Below are positions 1-8,114 of a DNA stretch of 64,000 nt, piece after piece. The DNA is from JACKFE01 sp050248735 (GTDB lineage Bacteria; Nitrospirota; Nitrospiria; Nitrospirales; UBA8639). The translations under genes were made by a program, and so were the position numbers. The notes under the pieces were generated by a model. The model worked only from the letters and a program-made list of their open reading frames with translations, searched no databases and was not told where the DNA came from. The stretch lies in the NCBI GenBank assembly GCA_050248735.1, contig JBFWRU010000008.1, forward strand, positions 124,001 to 188,000. Reading direction: 5' to 3'. How positions within the stretch are numbered: position 1 is the stretch's first letter; each line of letters starts with the position of its first letter.

Positions 1-1060
1 CAATCGTCACCCCACCGGCGGTTTCCGCAAAAATGCCTTCCGTTTGTGCCAGCAACTTAATGCTTTCCACAATTTCTTCATCCGTGACCGCGTCCATGGC
101 GCCCTGGGTTTCCGCCGCTGCTTTCAGTGCGTAATATCCGTCGGCCGGGTTCCCGATTGCGAGAGATTTGGCAATCGTCTTCGGCTTCACCGGTTTAAAG
201 AAATCACGACCGTTCAAATGTGCGGTGGCGATGGGTGAGCATCCTTCGGCCTGGGCGCCATTGACTTTCGTGGAGACGGAATCGATCAGGCCAAGTTTTT
301 CAAACTCCTTCAGGCCTTTCCAGATTTTTGTCAGGAGTGAACCCGAGGCCATGGGCACCACCACATGATCCGGTGCGCGCCAGCCCAATTGCTCGACCGT
401 TTCAAACGCCAGAGTTTTCGACCCTTCAGCATAATAGGGGCGAATGTTGATATTCACAAAGGCCCAATGGCGTTCGCCGGCAATTTCGCTGCAGAGCCGG
501 TTGACGTCATCGTAATTTCCTTCAATTTCCACCACGTTCGGTTTATAGATCAGGTTTCCGAGCACTTTGGCGGCCTCCAGATCTCCGGGGATAAAGACAT
601 AGCAGGTCATGCCGGCTGAGGCGGCATGGGCGGAAACGGAGTTCGCCAGGTTTCCCGTTGAAGCGCAGGCGACCGTTTCAAAGCCCAATTCACGGGCTCG
701 GGTCATCGCCACGGCAACCACTCGATCTTTGAAGGACAATGTGGGGTGATTGACGCAGTCATTCTTGATATACAGGTGATCCAGACCCAAAAAGTGGCCA
801 AGGTTTTTTGCATGAACCAAGGGGGTGTATCCGGCATACAGTCCTACATAATTGGTCCCCTCAACGGGAAGCAGGTCGGCATATCGCCACAAGCTGGGAG
901 GACCGGCCAGAATTTTTTCCTTGGTCATCACCTTTTTAATGGCGGCATAGTCATATTTGACTTCGAGCGGGCCGAAGCAGAGTTCGCAGACATGAATATC
1001 CTGTGTGGGATATTCTTTCCCACATTCCCGGCAGACCAATGATTGCATCTTTTTTGTCAT
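1..1060 (-). CDS. thrC: threonine synthase (C-terminus cut by window edge)
   Basis: PLP enzyme converting O-phosphohomoserine to threonine. The reading frame is open from the ATG at 1060 to the left edge, so about 353 residues are visible and the end is missing. An N-terminal zinc-ribbon-like segment has CxxC pairs at about residues 10-13 and 25-28. The PLP-lysine motif SFKDR lies near residue 110 and the ASTGN phosphate-binding loop follows. This N-terminal Cys-rich form is known in many bacterial and archaeal ThrC proteins. It is the last visible gene of a minus-strand cluster, 36 bp after the MoeB/ThiF gene, which places it with sulfur amino-acid genes. Family assignment is secure; operon membership is inferred from spacing. 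Confidence 0.93.
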   Translation of the reverse strand, partial: MTKKMQSLVCRECGKEYPTQDIHVCELCFGPLEVKYDYAAIKKVMTKEKILAGPPSLWRYADLLPVEGTNYVGLYAGYTPLVHAKNLGHFLGLDHLYIKNDCVNHPTLSFKDRVVAVAMTRARELGFETVACASTGNLANSVSAHAASAGMTCYVFIPGDLEAAKVLGNLIYKPNVVEIEGNYDDVNRLCSEIAGERHWAFVNINIRPYYAEGSKTLAFETVEQLGWRAPDHVVVPMASGSLLTKIWKGLKEFEKLGLIDSVSTKVNGAQAEGCSPIATAHLNGRDFFKPVKPKTIAKSLAIGNPADGYYALKAAAETQGAMDAVTDEEIVESIKLLAQTEGIFAETAGGVTI

Positions 1061-1096
1061 GAGTGAGGTCCTCCCCTCCAAAGCCGTGGGGGCATC

Positions 1097-1924
1097 CTAG
1101 GTTGTCCGTAGGGAGCCTGATGGCTGTAATTGACACGCCTCTTGTTCATAATCGACCAGTTCGGTAATGCTCGGCTGCGGTCCGCATAACTGGCAGTTGG
1201 GGTTCCGCTTCACCCTGATTTCTCTGAAGGTGGTGGTCCGGGCATCAAAGTCCAGTATCCGGTCCGTAAGCGGACGGCCAATCTTTAAAATTAGTTTAAT
1301 GGCTTCTGTGGCTTGTATCGTTCCGATGATTCCCGCCACCACGCCAATAATCCCGGCCTCCTGGCAGGTGGGAACCACGCCGGGCGGCGGAGGATTTTTG
1401 AAAATACACCGGTAACAGGCCGATTCGTTGGGCATGATCGTAAAGACCCGGCCTTCAAATTTCAGGATGCCGCCATGAACGAACGGTTTGCCTTCCATCA
1501 TGCACGCATCGTTGATCAGAAACTTGGCGGGAAAATTATCCACCCCATCGATCACCACATCGTATTTCCGGATCAGCTCTCGGGCGTTTTCCGAAGTAAA
1601 GCGGCTTTCATAGGTTTCCACATTCACATCCGGATTCAACGCGCGGATCTTTTCCTTGGCAGACAGGACCTTGGAATGTCCGACATCCGGGGTATGGTGA
1701 AGAACCTGACGTTGCAGATTTGAGAGGTCGACCACATCGCTATCAATCAGCCCGATCGTGCCAATGCCAGCTGCAGCCAGATAGTAGGCCACCGGACATC
1801 CCAATCCACCGGCGCCTACGATAAAGACCTTGGCCTGGGACAATTTTTTTTGTCCCTTGCCGCCGACTTCAGGCAACAGGATATGACGACTATAGCGGGT
1901 AATCTGTTCTTCAGTGAAACTCAT
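1097..1924 (-). CDS. moeB: MoeB/ThiF/HesA-family sulfur-carrier adenylyltransferase
   Basis: E1-like enzyme that adenylates the C-terminal glycine of a small sulfur carrier (ThiS/MoaD type) so that it can be thiocarboxylated. The 275-aa protein has the nucleotide-binding motif GAGGLGCP near residue 37, the DSDVVDLSNLQRQ signature, and two CxxC pairs (CYRC near 165, CQLC near 245) that in this family bind structural zinc. There is no C-terminal rhodanese domain, so the sulfur must come from another protein. It lies between the cysteine synthase and threonine synthase genes and close to a ThiS-like carrier, so its partner is most likely that carrier and its job cysteine formation rather than molybdopterin or thiamine. 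MoeB versus ThiF cannot be separated from sequence alone. Confidence 0.88.
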   Translation of the reverse strand: MSFTEEQITRYSRHILLPEVGGKGQKKLSQAKVFIVGAGGLGCPVAYYLAAAGIGTIGLIDSDVVDLSNLQRQVLHHTPDVGHSKVLSAKEKIRALNPDVNVETYESRFTSENARELIRKYDVVIDGVDNFPAKFLINDACMMEGKPFVHGGILKFEGRVFTIMPNESACYRCIFKNPPPPGVVPTCQEAGIIGVVAGIIGTIQATEAIKLILKIGRPLTDRILDFDARTTTFREIRVKRNPNCQLCGPQPSITELVDYEQEACQLQPSGSLRTT

Positions 1925-1978
1925 AAATTTCGTTCGATTCGTTTGTGGTGAGAGGGAGTCCCCTCAAAAAGGAAACGA

Positions 1979-2908
1979 CTAAATATTAAAATATTTTTCC
2001 ATGCTGAGGTAGCGTTCGCCGGTGTCGCACAGCACGGTGACGACGTGTTGTCCCGGCTTCATGGTTTCAGCCACCTTTTGTGCGGCAAACACATTGGCGC
2101 CTGCAGAAATTCCGACCAGCAACCCTTCCTTCTTGGCGAGTTGCTTCGTGGTTTGGTAGGCCTCTTCATCAGTAACGGTCATAATCCGGTCCAATAATTT
2201 GAGGTTTAATACTGAGGGTACGAACCCCGCCCCGATGCCCTGTATTTTATGGGGCCCCGCCTCGCCGCCGGAAAGAACCGGGGAGCCGGCCGGTTCAACG
2301 GCTACAATTTTGACCGCCGGATTTCTCTCCTTGAAGACTTCCCCGCAGCCGGTGATCGTTCCGCCTGTTCCCACAGCGGCCACAAACGCATCGACCTTGC
2401 CGTTTAAAGTATCCCATATTTCCACGGCCGTGGTTGTCCGGTGTATGGCCGGATTCGACGGGTTAGAAAATTGGTTGGGCATGAAATATTCCGGGTTTTG
2501 AGTCAAAATTCCCTCGGCTTCCTTAATTGATCCTCGCATACCCTCTCGGGCAGGGGTCAAGACTAACTGAGCTCCATAAGATGATAACAAACTGGCCCGT
2601 TCCAGGCTCATCCCTTCTGGCATAATCAGGATCAGTTTATACCCCCGAACCGCCGCCACCAGGGCCAACCCAATGCCCGTATTCCCGCTCGTGGGCTCGA
2701 CAATAGTTCCCCCGGGCTTTAATTTTCCTTGTTTTTCCGCCTCATCGATCATATTGAGGCAGATCCGGTCTTTGACGCTGCCTCCCGGGTTATAAAACTC
2801 GGCCTTTCCGAAAATCGTGGCTCCACCTTCCGGGGAGAGCCGGTTCAGCCGGACAAGAGGGGTGTTCCCGATACCTGCTGTGATCCAGGGCAGAAGCCCC
2901 GCGGTCAT
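1979..2908 (-). CDS. cysM: cysteine synthase (CysK/CysM family)
   Basis: PLP-dependent beta-substitution enzyme making cysteine from an activated serine and a sulfur donor. The 309-aa length is typical. The PLP lysine is in PGGSVKDR near residue 47, the TSGNTG phosphate/substrate loop is near residue 75, and GTGGTITG is near 180. The start ATG overlaps the stop of the upstream ThiS-like gene by four bases (ATGA), so the two are probably translationally coupled. Coupling to a sulfur carrier and a MoeB-like enzyme recalls the CysO-CysM route of mycobacteria, in which a thiocarboxylated carrier donates sulfur. That role is inferred; use of O-acetylserine and free sulfide is the alternative. Confidence 0.9.
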   Translation of the reverse strand: MTAGLLPWITAGIGNTPLVRLNRLSPEGGATIFGKAEFYNPGGSVKDRICLNMIDEAEKQGKLKPGGTIVEPTSGNTGIGLALVAAVRGYKLILIMPEGMSLERASLLSSYGAQLVLTPAREGMRGSIKEAEGILTQNPEYFMPNQFSNPSNPAIHRTTTAVEIWDTLNGKVDAFVAAVGTGGTITGCGEVFKERNPAVKIVAVEPAGSPVLSGGEAGPHKIQGIGAGFVPSVLNLKLLDRIMTVTDEEAYQTTKQLAKKEGLLVGISAGANVFAAQKVAETMKPGQHVVTVLCDTGERYLSMEKYFNI

Positions 2909-3105
2909 CGGCCACCGCCCATGAAAAACAAGAACTCAAGTTTATCTCCGTCTTTCACGGAGGTCGTCGCTAACTGGTCATTATCGATCATGTGCGTATT
3001 GAGTTCGACCGCCACGAGTTGCGGGTCAATATCCTTGGCTTTTAACACATCCGAAATGTTGGAAACCTCCAGGTTTTCCGGTTTCCCGTTTATGGTCAAT
3101 TGCAT
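2905..3105 (-). CDS. ThiS/CysO-like sulfur carrier protein
   Basis: Small ubiquitin-like sulfur carrier of 66 residues with the ThiS fold pattern (QLTINGKP start, VAVELN middle, GDKLEFLFF near the end). The chain ends Met-Gly-Gly-Gly-Arg rather than in the usual free Gly-Gly. Carriers with residues beyond Gly-Gly (for example QbsE, or HcyS of Wolinella) need a JAMM-type protease to expose the glycine. No such protease is encoded in this window. The gene overlaps the cysteine synthase start and lies 93 bp after the sirtuin gene. It was named by fold and neighbours: ThiS for thiamine is possible, but no other thi gene is nearby. Confidence 0.85.
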   Translation of the reverse strand: MQLTINGKPENLEVSNISDVLKAKDIDPQLVAVELNTHMIDNDQLATTSVKDGDKLEFLFFMGGGR

Positions 3106-3198
3106 GCGTCTCTCCCACGTAAGTGCTGAGAATCCCTAAACAAAAAAACGTAACAAACCCCTAACAGGGGAGTCAAGAAACGGGTTGCGAAGAAATCG

Positions 3199-3933
3199 TT
3201 ACGAATCGGAAAGCAGCAAGGGAACCAGGTCTTTGGCGCGTCCCTGAAACGATACATCCACCAGGGACGAATTGGGTGTGGAATCAAGGTTTATTTCCAC
3301 GACCAAAGCGCCATGGCCTTTGGCGACGGAGGCAAACGACGCGGCCGGGTATACGACCCCGGAAGTTCCCACAACCAGAAGAATTTCACACTGTTTGAGA
3401 GCGGAAAAACTGTTGTTGAGATCGTCATGGTTGAGGGATTCCCCGAACCAGACAATGTGAGGGCGGAGCAAACCCGAACACTCTCGACACGTGGGGGGGT
3501 AGACAATGGGAACCTCCCGGTTTGAGAAAACCCGTCCGCAGTCCGTGCACCGCACTTTCCAAATGTTGCCATGAATCTCAGAAAGGTTCCTTGACCCTGC
3601 CTGGGCGTGCAATCCATCCACGTTTTGAGTGATGAGCCAGAAATCTGTAATCCCTTGTTCCAGTTTGCTGAGGGCATGGTGAGCGGCATTGGGCGTTTTG
3701 GTGGAAAGCAATTCCCGTCGCCAGTTGTACCACTCCCACACCAGTTTAGGATCGTGGGCAAAGGCAGCCGGGGAGGCCAGCTCTTCCGGGCGGAAATTCT
3801 TCCAAAGGCCGTCGGCCCCTCGAAACGTCGGGACTCCGCTATCCGCCGACACTCCGGCACCGGTCAGCACGGTCACAGTCCTGGCTTGGCGGAGCTGATC
3901 ACGAATGTCGGTCAAACTGGGTTTCGGGGGCAT
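3199..3933 (-). CDS. cobB: NAD-dependent protein deacylase, sirtuin (Sir2/CobB)
   Basis: Removes acyl groups from lysines using NAD. The 244-aa protein shows the NAD-binding start GAGVSADSGVPTFRG near residue 25, the catalytic histidine in EIHGN, the QNVDGLH motif, and four zinc cysteines in two pairs (CTDC and CREC). A Tyr-x-x-Arg pair in WYNWRR matches the class III sirtuin signature linked to desuccinylase/demalonylase activity in SIRT5 and E. coli CobB. It is the first gene of the minus-strand cluster leading into the sulfur-carrier genes; that it shares their transcript is only inferred. Confidence 0.9.
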   Translation of the reverse strand: MPPKPSLTDIRDQLRQARTVTVLTGAGVSADSGVPTFRGADGLWKNFRPEELASPAAFAHDPKLVWEWYNWRRELLSTKTPNAAHHALSKLEQGITDFWLITQNVDGLHAQAGSRNLSEIHGNIWKVRCTDCGRVFSNREVPIVYPPTCRECSGLLRPHIVWFGESLNHDDLNNSFSALKQCEILLVVGTSGVVYPAASFASVAKGHGALVVEINLDSTPNSSLVDVSFQGRAKDLVPLLLSDS

Positions 3934-4243
3934 GATTGATCAGAAACACAGAGATTAGAGCCGAGATTCCTTTTACCATGGACGGTGAAAAATGCCTAGC
4001 TTAAGGCTTTCCGGGGTGGGCAGGGACTCATTGAATCCTGTTTGGTTGGTTTGGAGATATTGGGGGGAGTTTTCCGGTAATCCCCCAGAACTTATGAAAT
4101 GCAAAAGAATTCCGAAACATATTTGATCGGAATTTTGGTATCAGGAATCACCAGCCTTCGCCTTAAGGAAAATCAGCCTATATTATTGAGGAATCCACGC
4201 AGATTCAGTCACACGTGAACATGAAAGGATGGAATGAAGGACG
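3934..4243. other. intergenic, divergent promoter region
   Basis: 310 bp between the divergently transcribed sirtuin operon and the PKD-like secreted protein. It should hold promoters for both. I see no convincing hairpin, operator or small gene. A GAAGGA ribosome-binding site stands before the ATG at 4244. Confidence 0.5.
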
Positions 4244-4918
4244 ATGAACACCCTGTTAATCCGTAGTCAACCCGTTGGAGTCATTGTGCTGGTCATGTGT
4301 GCATTCGCACTGGCGTATGGGATGGATCACAGCCGAACGCCCTCGGTGCACATCCGGGTCTCTCCGCCGCGGGATGTGGCGCCGAGCCAGGTGAACTTAC
4401 GGGTATCCGCACATTTGACGGCTCCGGTGGCGAAGATTGCGTGGGACTATGAAGGAGATGGGATTATCGATGCCGAAGGATCCGATCTGTATTCGCAATC
4501 GGTGACCTATTCCCAGGCAGGTCATTTTATGCCCAAGGTGATCGTTACGGATGAAAAAGGAAAAATTCATGAAGGCCGGGCGGACGTATTCATTGATAAT
4601 CGGGAAGACCTGCAGGCTGCACTGAATGAGCGATGGAAGAGCATGTGGCAGGCCTTAGCTCATCGTGATATTAACGGGGCGGTATCCTTTGTGGCGTCGA
4701 AAAAACGGGAAGTCATGCGTCATGATTGGACGGTTATGGGCGATCAACTGGGAAACATGGCCCATCTGTTTGACGTTCCCCTGCAACTGACTGACGGTCA
4801 GGGATATCGGGTTGTGGCCAAGTCGGCCAACCCGCTGCCTATGGGAAATATTCAATATTTGCTGGAGGTGGAGTTTATACGGGAACTGGATAATCAGTGG
4901 TACGTCAAAAGTTATTAA
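4244..4918 (+). CDS. secreted/anchored protein with PKD-like domain, function unknown
   Basis: A 224-aa protein starting with a hydrophobic segment (residues 10-27, LVMCAFALAYG) that looks like a signal peptide or N-terminal anchor. Residues about 40-115 resemble a PKD-type beta-sandwich: WDYEGDG with the Asp-Gly-Asp turn, then YSQAGHFMPKVIVTD. The C-terminal half (about 120-224) is a mixed fold I do not recognise, with a spacing that could be an NTF2-like or lumazine-type pocket. Start chosen for the GAAGGA site upstream. It stands alone between divergent and convergent neighbours. PKD domains usually mediate protein or glycan contacts outside the cell; nothing more specific can be said. Confidence 0.8.
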   Translation: MNTLLIRSQPVGVIVLVMCAFALAYGMDHSRTPSVHIRVSPPRDVAPSQVNLRVSAHLTAPVAKIAWDYEGDGIIDAEGSDLYSQSVTYSQAGHFMPKVIVTDEKGKIHEGRADVFIDNREDLQAALNERWKSMWQALAHRDINGAVSFVASKKREVMRHDWTVMGDQLGNMAHLFDVPLQLTDGQGYRVVAKSANPLPMGNIQYLLEVEFIRELDNQWYVKSY

Positions 4919-5251
4919 AACCGGAAGGCCGGAAACACGATAGCTCCCGTCAGAAAGCGGTTACTCGCAAAGTAGGATAAAATAGGAAACGGAATAAAGG
5001 CAGATAGGCGGGACAGAGTATCCCGAATGGTTTAATGACGGAATCAAGCCGTTTCCAGTATTAAAATGGTGAAAAGGAAGTCGGTACGATTAGCCCGTGT
5101 CTGAAGATCAAATTCAAATTTTGAAACCTCGTTCTTACATTGTTCCTCCAAAAAGTTGGAGGTAAACGCTCATAAAGATAATCGGTTTTGACCTGGTTGT
5201 CTGAGAGAGATTGCTTCCCGGTATGTGCTGTCCTCCAGGTTTTTTTCTGCG
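4919..5251. other. intergenic, nothing recognised
   Basis: 333 bp between convergent genes (PKD-like protein and antiporter). No clear stem followed by a T-run on either strand, and no supported gene. Confidence 0.4.
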
Positions 5252-7228
5252 TCATCCGAACATGGCGCGTTCCGCAGTCTGCAGATCCTCCGGCGATCCG
5301 AACAACACAACGACATCACCGGCCTCAAGCCTGGTCTCACCGGATGGCGTGAGCTGCCGTTGCCCCCCCCGCACCAACGCGGCGATCGCGACACCCTTTA
5401 GATTGAGTTCATTCAGTGCCCGTCCCACAATGGAGCAATCCGGTGGCAGAATAACGGGTCGAAGCCGATCGAAGTCGTGTCTTTGCTGCGTGTAGGCAAG
5501 AGAGCTGTCCCCCAGAAAAAACTTGCGTAGCAAGCGATAACGCCCGTTCCACTGTTCTCCCATGCGGCGTACCACACGCGAAATGGGCACATTCAGCAAC
5601 ACCAAGGCATGTGCGGCGATCATAAGCCCCGCCTCCAGCGTCTCCGGTACCACCTCTGTTGCGCCGGACGCACGCAGTTCGTCGACATGAGTTTCATCGC
5701 GTGTACGCACCATGACGGGAAGATCCGGACGCAAATTGCGAAGATGATGCAGGGTTTTATGGGCGGAGGCTACATCCGCGTGGCCAATCACAACCAATCG
5801 CGCAGTGCTGATACCGACCGCCTCGAGAATGTTAGGTTCGGAAGCATCCCCGTAAAAGACCCGTTCGCCGGCAATGTGGGCATCCTTTACCCTGGATGGA
5901 TCCAGATCCAGCGCCACGAAGAGAATCTTTTCCTCTTCCAAAAAGTGGGCCACACTCTGGCCAATGCGTCCGTAACCGCAAATGATGACATGATCGCGAA
6001 TGTGACCGACGGTTTCTAAGCTGACTTGCGACACGACGTCTGCTTCTTGAGGAGATGGTTTCGGTGTGCACCAGCGGGCAAGTACATGGTTATAGCGAAT
6101 AAGAAATGGCGCAATAATCATGGAAAATAGCACAGAGGTTAGGACTATCTGACCGACATTTTGTTCCATGATGCCCACGTTCAGTGCGATAGAGAGAAGG
6201 GCGAAACCGAACTCGCCTCCTACGGCCAACAACCAGGCGGTACGCCAGGCAGTCAGTGTGTCCATTCCGGAAAAGCGTACGATCAACGCTACCAGTAAGG
6301 CTTTGCTGAACAACAAAACTATGGCTCCCATCACCGCCCAATGCCAAATGCCAGGGATGGACGACGGATCGACCAGCATACCGATCCCGATGAAAAACAG
6401 ACCAAGCAAGACATCGCGGAAAGGGCGAATTGTGGATTCTACCTGATGACGGAACTCGGTCTCCCCCAGCATCATCCCTGCCAGGAATGCACCGAACGCC
6501 ATGGACAGTCCAAGACTACTCGTGGTCCATGCCGCGGCCAATGACACGAACAGCACAGTCAGAGTGAACACTTCAGTCGAGCGTTGCTCCGCAACTAGAT
6601 GAAACAATGGACGCATCACCCACCGTCCGGCCAGAAAGACTAGTGCAAATGCCAGCGCCGCCTTCGCGAATGCTATTCCGAGAGAACTGGCCAGAACCGC
6701 GATGCCGGTGGACGTCGTGGCGAGCACAGGGATAACGACCACGAAGGGTACGGCGGTGACATCCTGAAAGACGGACATGGCAATACCCAACCGTCCATGT
6801 CGGCTATGCTCTTCTCCCTGATCGGTGAGTTGCTTACTGATAATGGTCGTGGAGGACTGAGCAAAGACCGCTCCCACCACGAAGGCCGCTGCAACAGGCA
6901 TTCCCACCAGCCAAGCCAAGATGCCTACGGTGATCGTAGTGAGCAGTACCTGCCCCGTGCCCAACCCCAGTAACTGATGACGCAAGGCATGAATTTGCGG
7001 CATGGAGAAGTTCAAGCCAATGGTAAACAATAAGAAAACGATGCCGAATTCTGCCAGTGCGCGAACCGGCTGGGCTTCGATGACGGGACCGGGCGTATAC
7101 GAACCGAGCAGAATGCCAACGAGCAGGTACCCGAGGGGAGAAGGAATTTGCAGACGGTGGAATGCGACCACAACGGCCATGGCCGTGCCCAGCAACAACA
7201 GAGACTGCAGAAAAAACTGCTCAACCAT
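5252..7228 (-). CDS. KefB/CPA2-type monovalent cation:proton antiporter with TrkA domains
   Basis: Inner-membrane transporter of 658 aa. Residues 1-385 are a CPA2 (NhaA-fold) domain with about 12 hydrophobic segments. The segment GIVFLLFTIGLNFS near residue 65 and the stretch FGAFLAGMMLGE near residue 245 are typical of this family. Residues about 415-530 are a TrkA-N/RCK nucleotide-binding domain (HVIICGYGRIGQS, then ALDLD). Residues about 570-655 are TrkA-C. It probably exchanges K+ or Na+ for H+ under control of a cytoplasmic ligand. A TTTAATGG start is preceded by AAGGA. The glutathione-responsive KefB/KefC and the YbaL branch cannot be told apart here. Confidence 0.9.
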   Translation of the reverse strand: MVEQFFLQSLLLLGTAMAVVVAFHRLQIPSPLGYLLVGILLGSYTPGPVIEAQPVRALAEFGIVFLLFTIGLNFSMPQIHALRHQLLGLGTGQVLLTTITVGILAWLVGMPVAAAFVVGAVFAQSSTTIISKQLTDQGEEHSRHGRLGIAMSVFQDVTAVPFVVVIPVLATTSTGIAVLASSLGIAFAKAALAFALVFLAGRWVMRPLFHLVAEQRSTEVFTLTVLFVSLAAAWTTSSLGLSMAFGAFLAGMMLGETEFRHQVESTIRPFRDVLLGLFFIGIGMLVDPSSIPGIWHWAVMGAIVLLFSKALLVALIVRFSGMDTLTAWRTAWLLAVGGEFGFALLSIALNVGIMEQNVGQIVLTSVLFSMIIAPFLIRYNHVLARWCTPKPSPQEADVVSQVSLETVGHIRDHVIICGYGRIGQSVAHFLEEEKILFVALDLDPSRVKDAHIAGERVFYGDASEPNILEAVGISTARLVVIGHADVASAHKTLHHLRNLRPDLPVMVRTRDETHVDELRASGATEVVPETLEAGLMIAAHALVLLNVPISRVVRRMGEQWNGRYRLLRKFFLGDSSLAYTQQRHDFDRLRPVILPPDCSIVGRALNELNLKGVAIAALVRGGQRQLTPSGETRLEAGDVVVLFGSPEDLQTAERAMFG

Positions 7229-8114
7229 TAAAGTCCTTTGGAAGACATCGATGCCATACTGAACTGAAGTGGCTTGTGCTTCACAGCCGTTCGACCACCA
7301 AATATTTATGCCTGGGGCGAAGGTACGCCGTACCCTAGCACCGGAACCGCATCACTGCGGTCGGCAGCGAGTTTTTTGTCAAGCGAGGTGTTTGGGGCGG
7401 TGACTGACGATAATGCGCTGATTTGTTGGTGAAGCGGGTGTGTCTAAGCGGTGTGAGAGGCAGCACCTTTTTTTTGTGAAACTTTATAAACGCTGGTACG
7501 GTAGCCGACGTAATTGCCCCGATATGATGAAAATTAGCTTTATATGCCGGAATTGGCCATGGAGCCATAGGAACGTCCTCACAACAATAACCGTCATTAG
7601 ATCTGATGAAGTACAAAAAGCAATATGCCGAAAATGTATTCGATTGTCAAAGCGATTGACGAGGAAGCTTATGAGATACTCTATGCACATTTATGTGGAA
7701 CCCGTGCCGTGACGGTGCATCTCCCATGCACTGCGAAAAAGGCTTACCGTATGTTGCTATTCCGGAGTATCGCACAGAGAGGCAACGATGTGCAGATCTT
7801 TTGGCAATCGATGCCAATCGACATCTGCAGGAACGACAAAAATTTGTCGAACGTCAGGAAGCTGTTAAAATCTCGGTGAATGACATTCCTCTTTCCTGTT
7901 TCAACGCAGGGGATGGATGAACCTAAACACGGTAGTTGGCCATCTTGGAACCCTTTGACTGCTGCGGAATCCGCGGCGCTCAGGGCGAACGGACTCTCAC
8001 TCAATGGGTGACTACTTCGACACCCCGTTCGTGCTGAACTCTCGAAGCATGAACGGGCTAGCGGCGCTGTAACTGCCGTTTTTAGGATGAATACAAGTAA
8101 CCGGAGGTCCGACA
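7229..8114. other. long intergenic region with hairpins and no supported gene
   Basis: 886 bp. It contains a short palindrome GGTACGCCGTACC near 7325, a hairpin ACCGCA-TCAC-TGCGGT near 7347 with a T-rich stretch 10 bp later, and an inverted repeat at 8024-8057 described separately. Two overlapping reading frames at 7625-7879 and 7693-7920 lack ribosome-binding sites and resemble nothing I know. The stretch KGLPYVAIPEYRTER in the second frame has a protein-like look, so a decayed gene remnant is possible. A GGAGG site at the right end belongs to the tryptophanase gene. Confidence 0.4.
8024..8057. repeat. inverted repeat of dispersed intergenic type
   Basis: Arms CCCGTTCGTGCT and AGCATGAACGGG pair with one mismatch around a 10-nt loop, preceded by CTTCGACA. 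The same words (GAACGGG, TTCGA, GCTGAAC) recur in dispersed palindromic repeats of many bacterial genomes. A related GGCGAACGG half is seen at 7983-7992. It sits 57 bp before the tryptophanase start, so it could also shape the mRNA leader. Confidence 0.45.

Noticed and set aside
7625..7920. Possible small genes in the long gap before tryptophanase
   Set aside because: Two overlapping frames compete, neither has a ribosome-binding site, and no family is recognised; kept only as a possible remnant in the intergenic entry.
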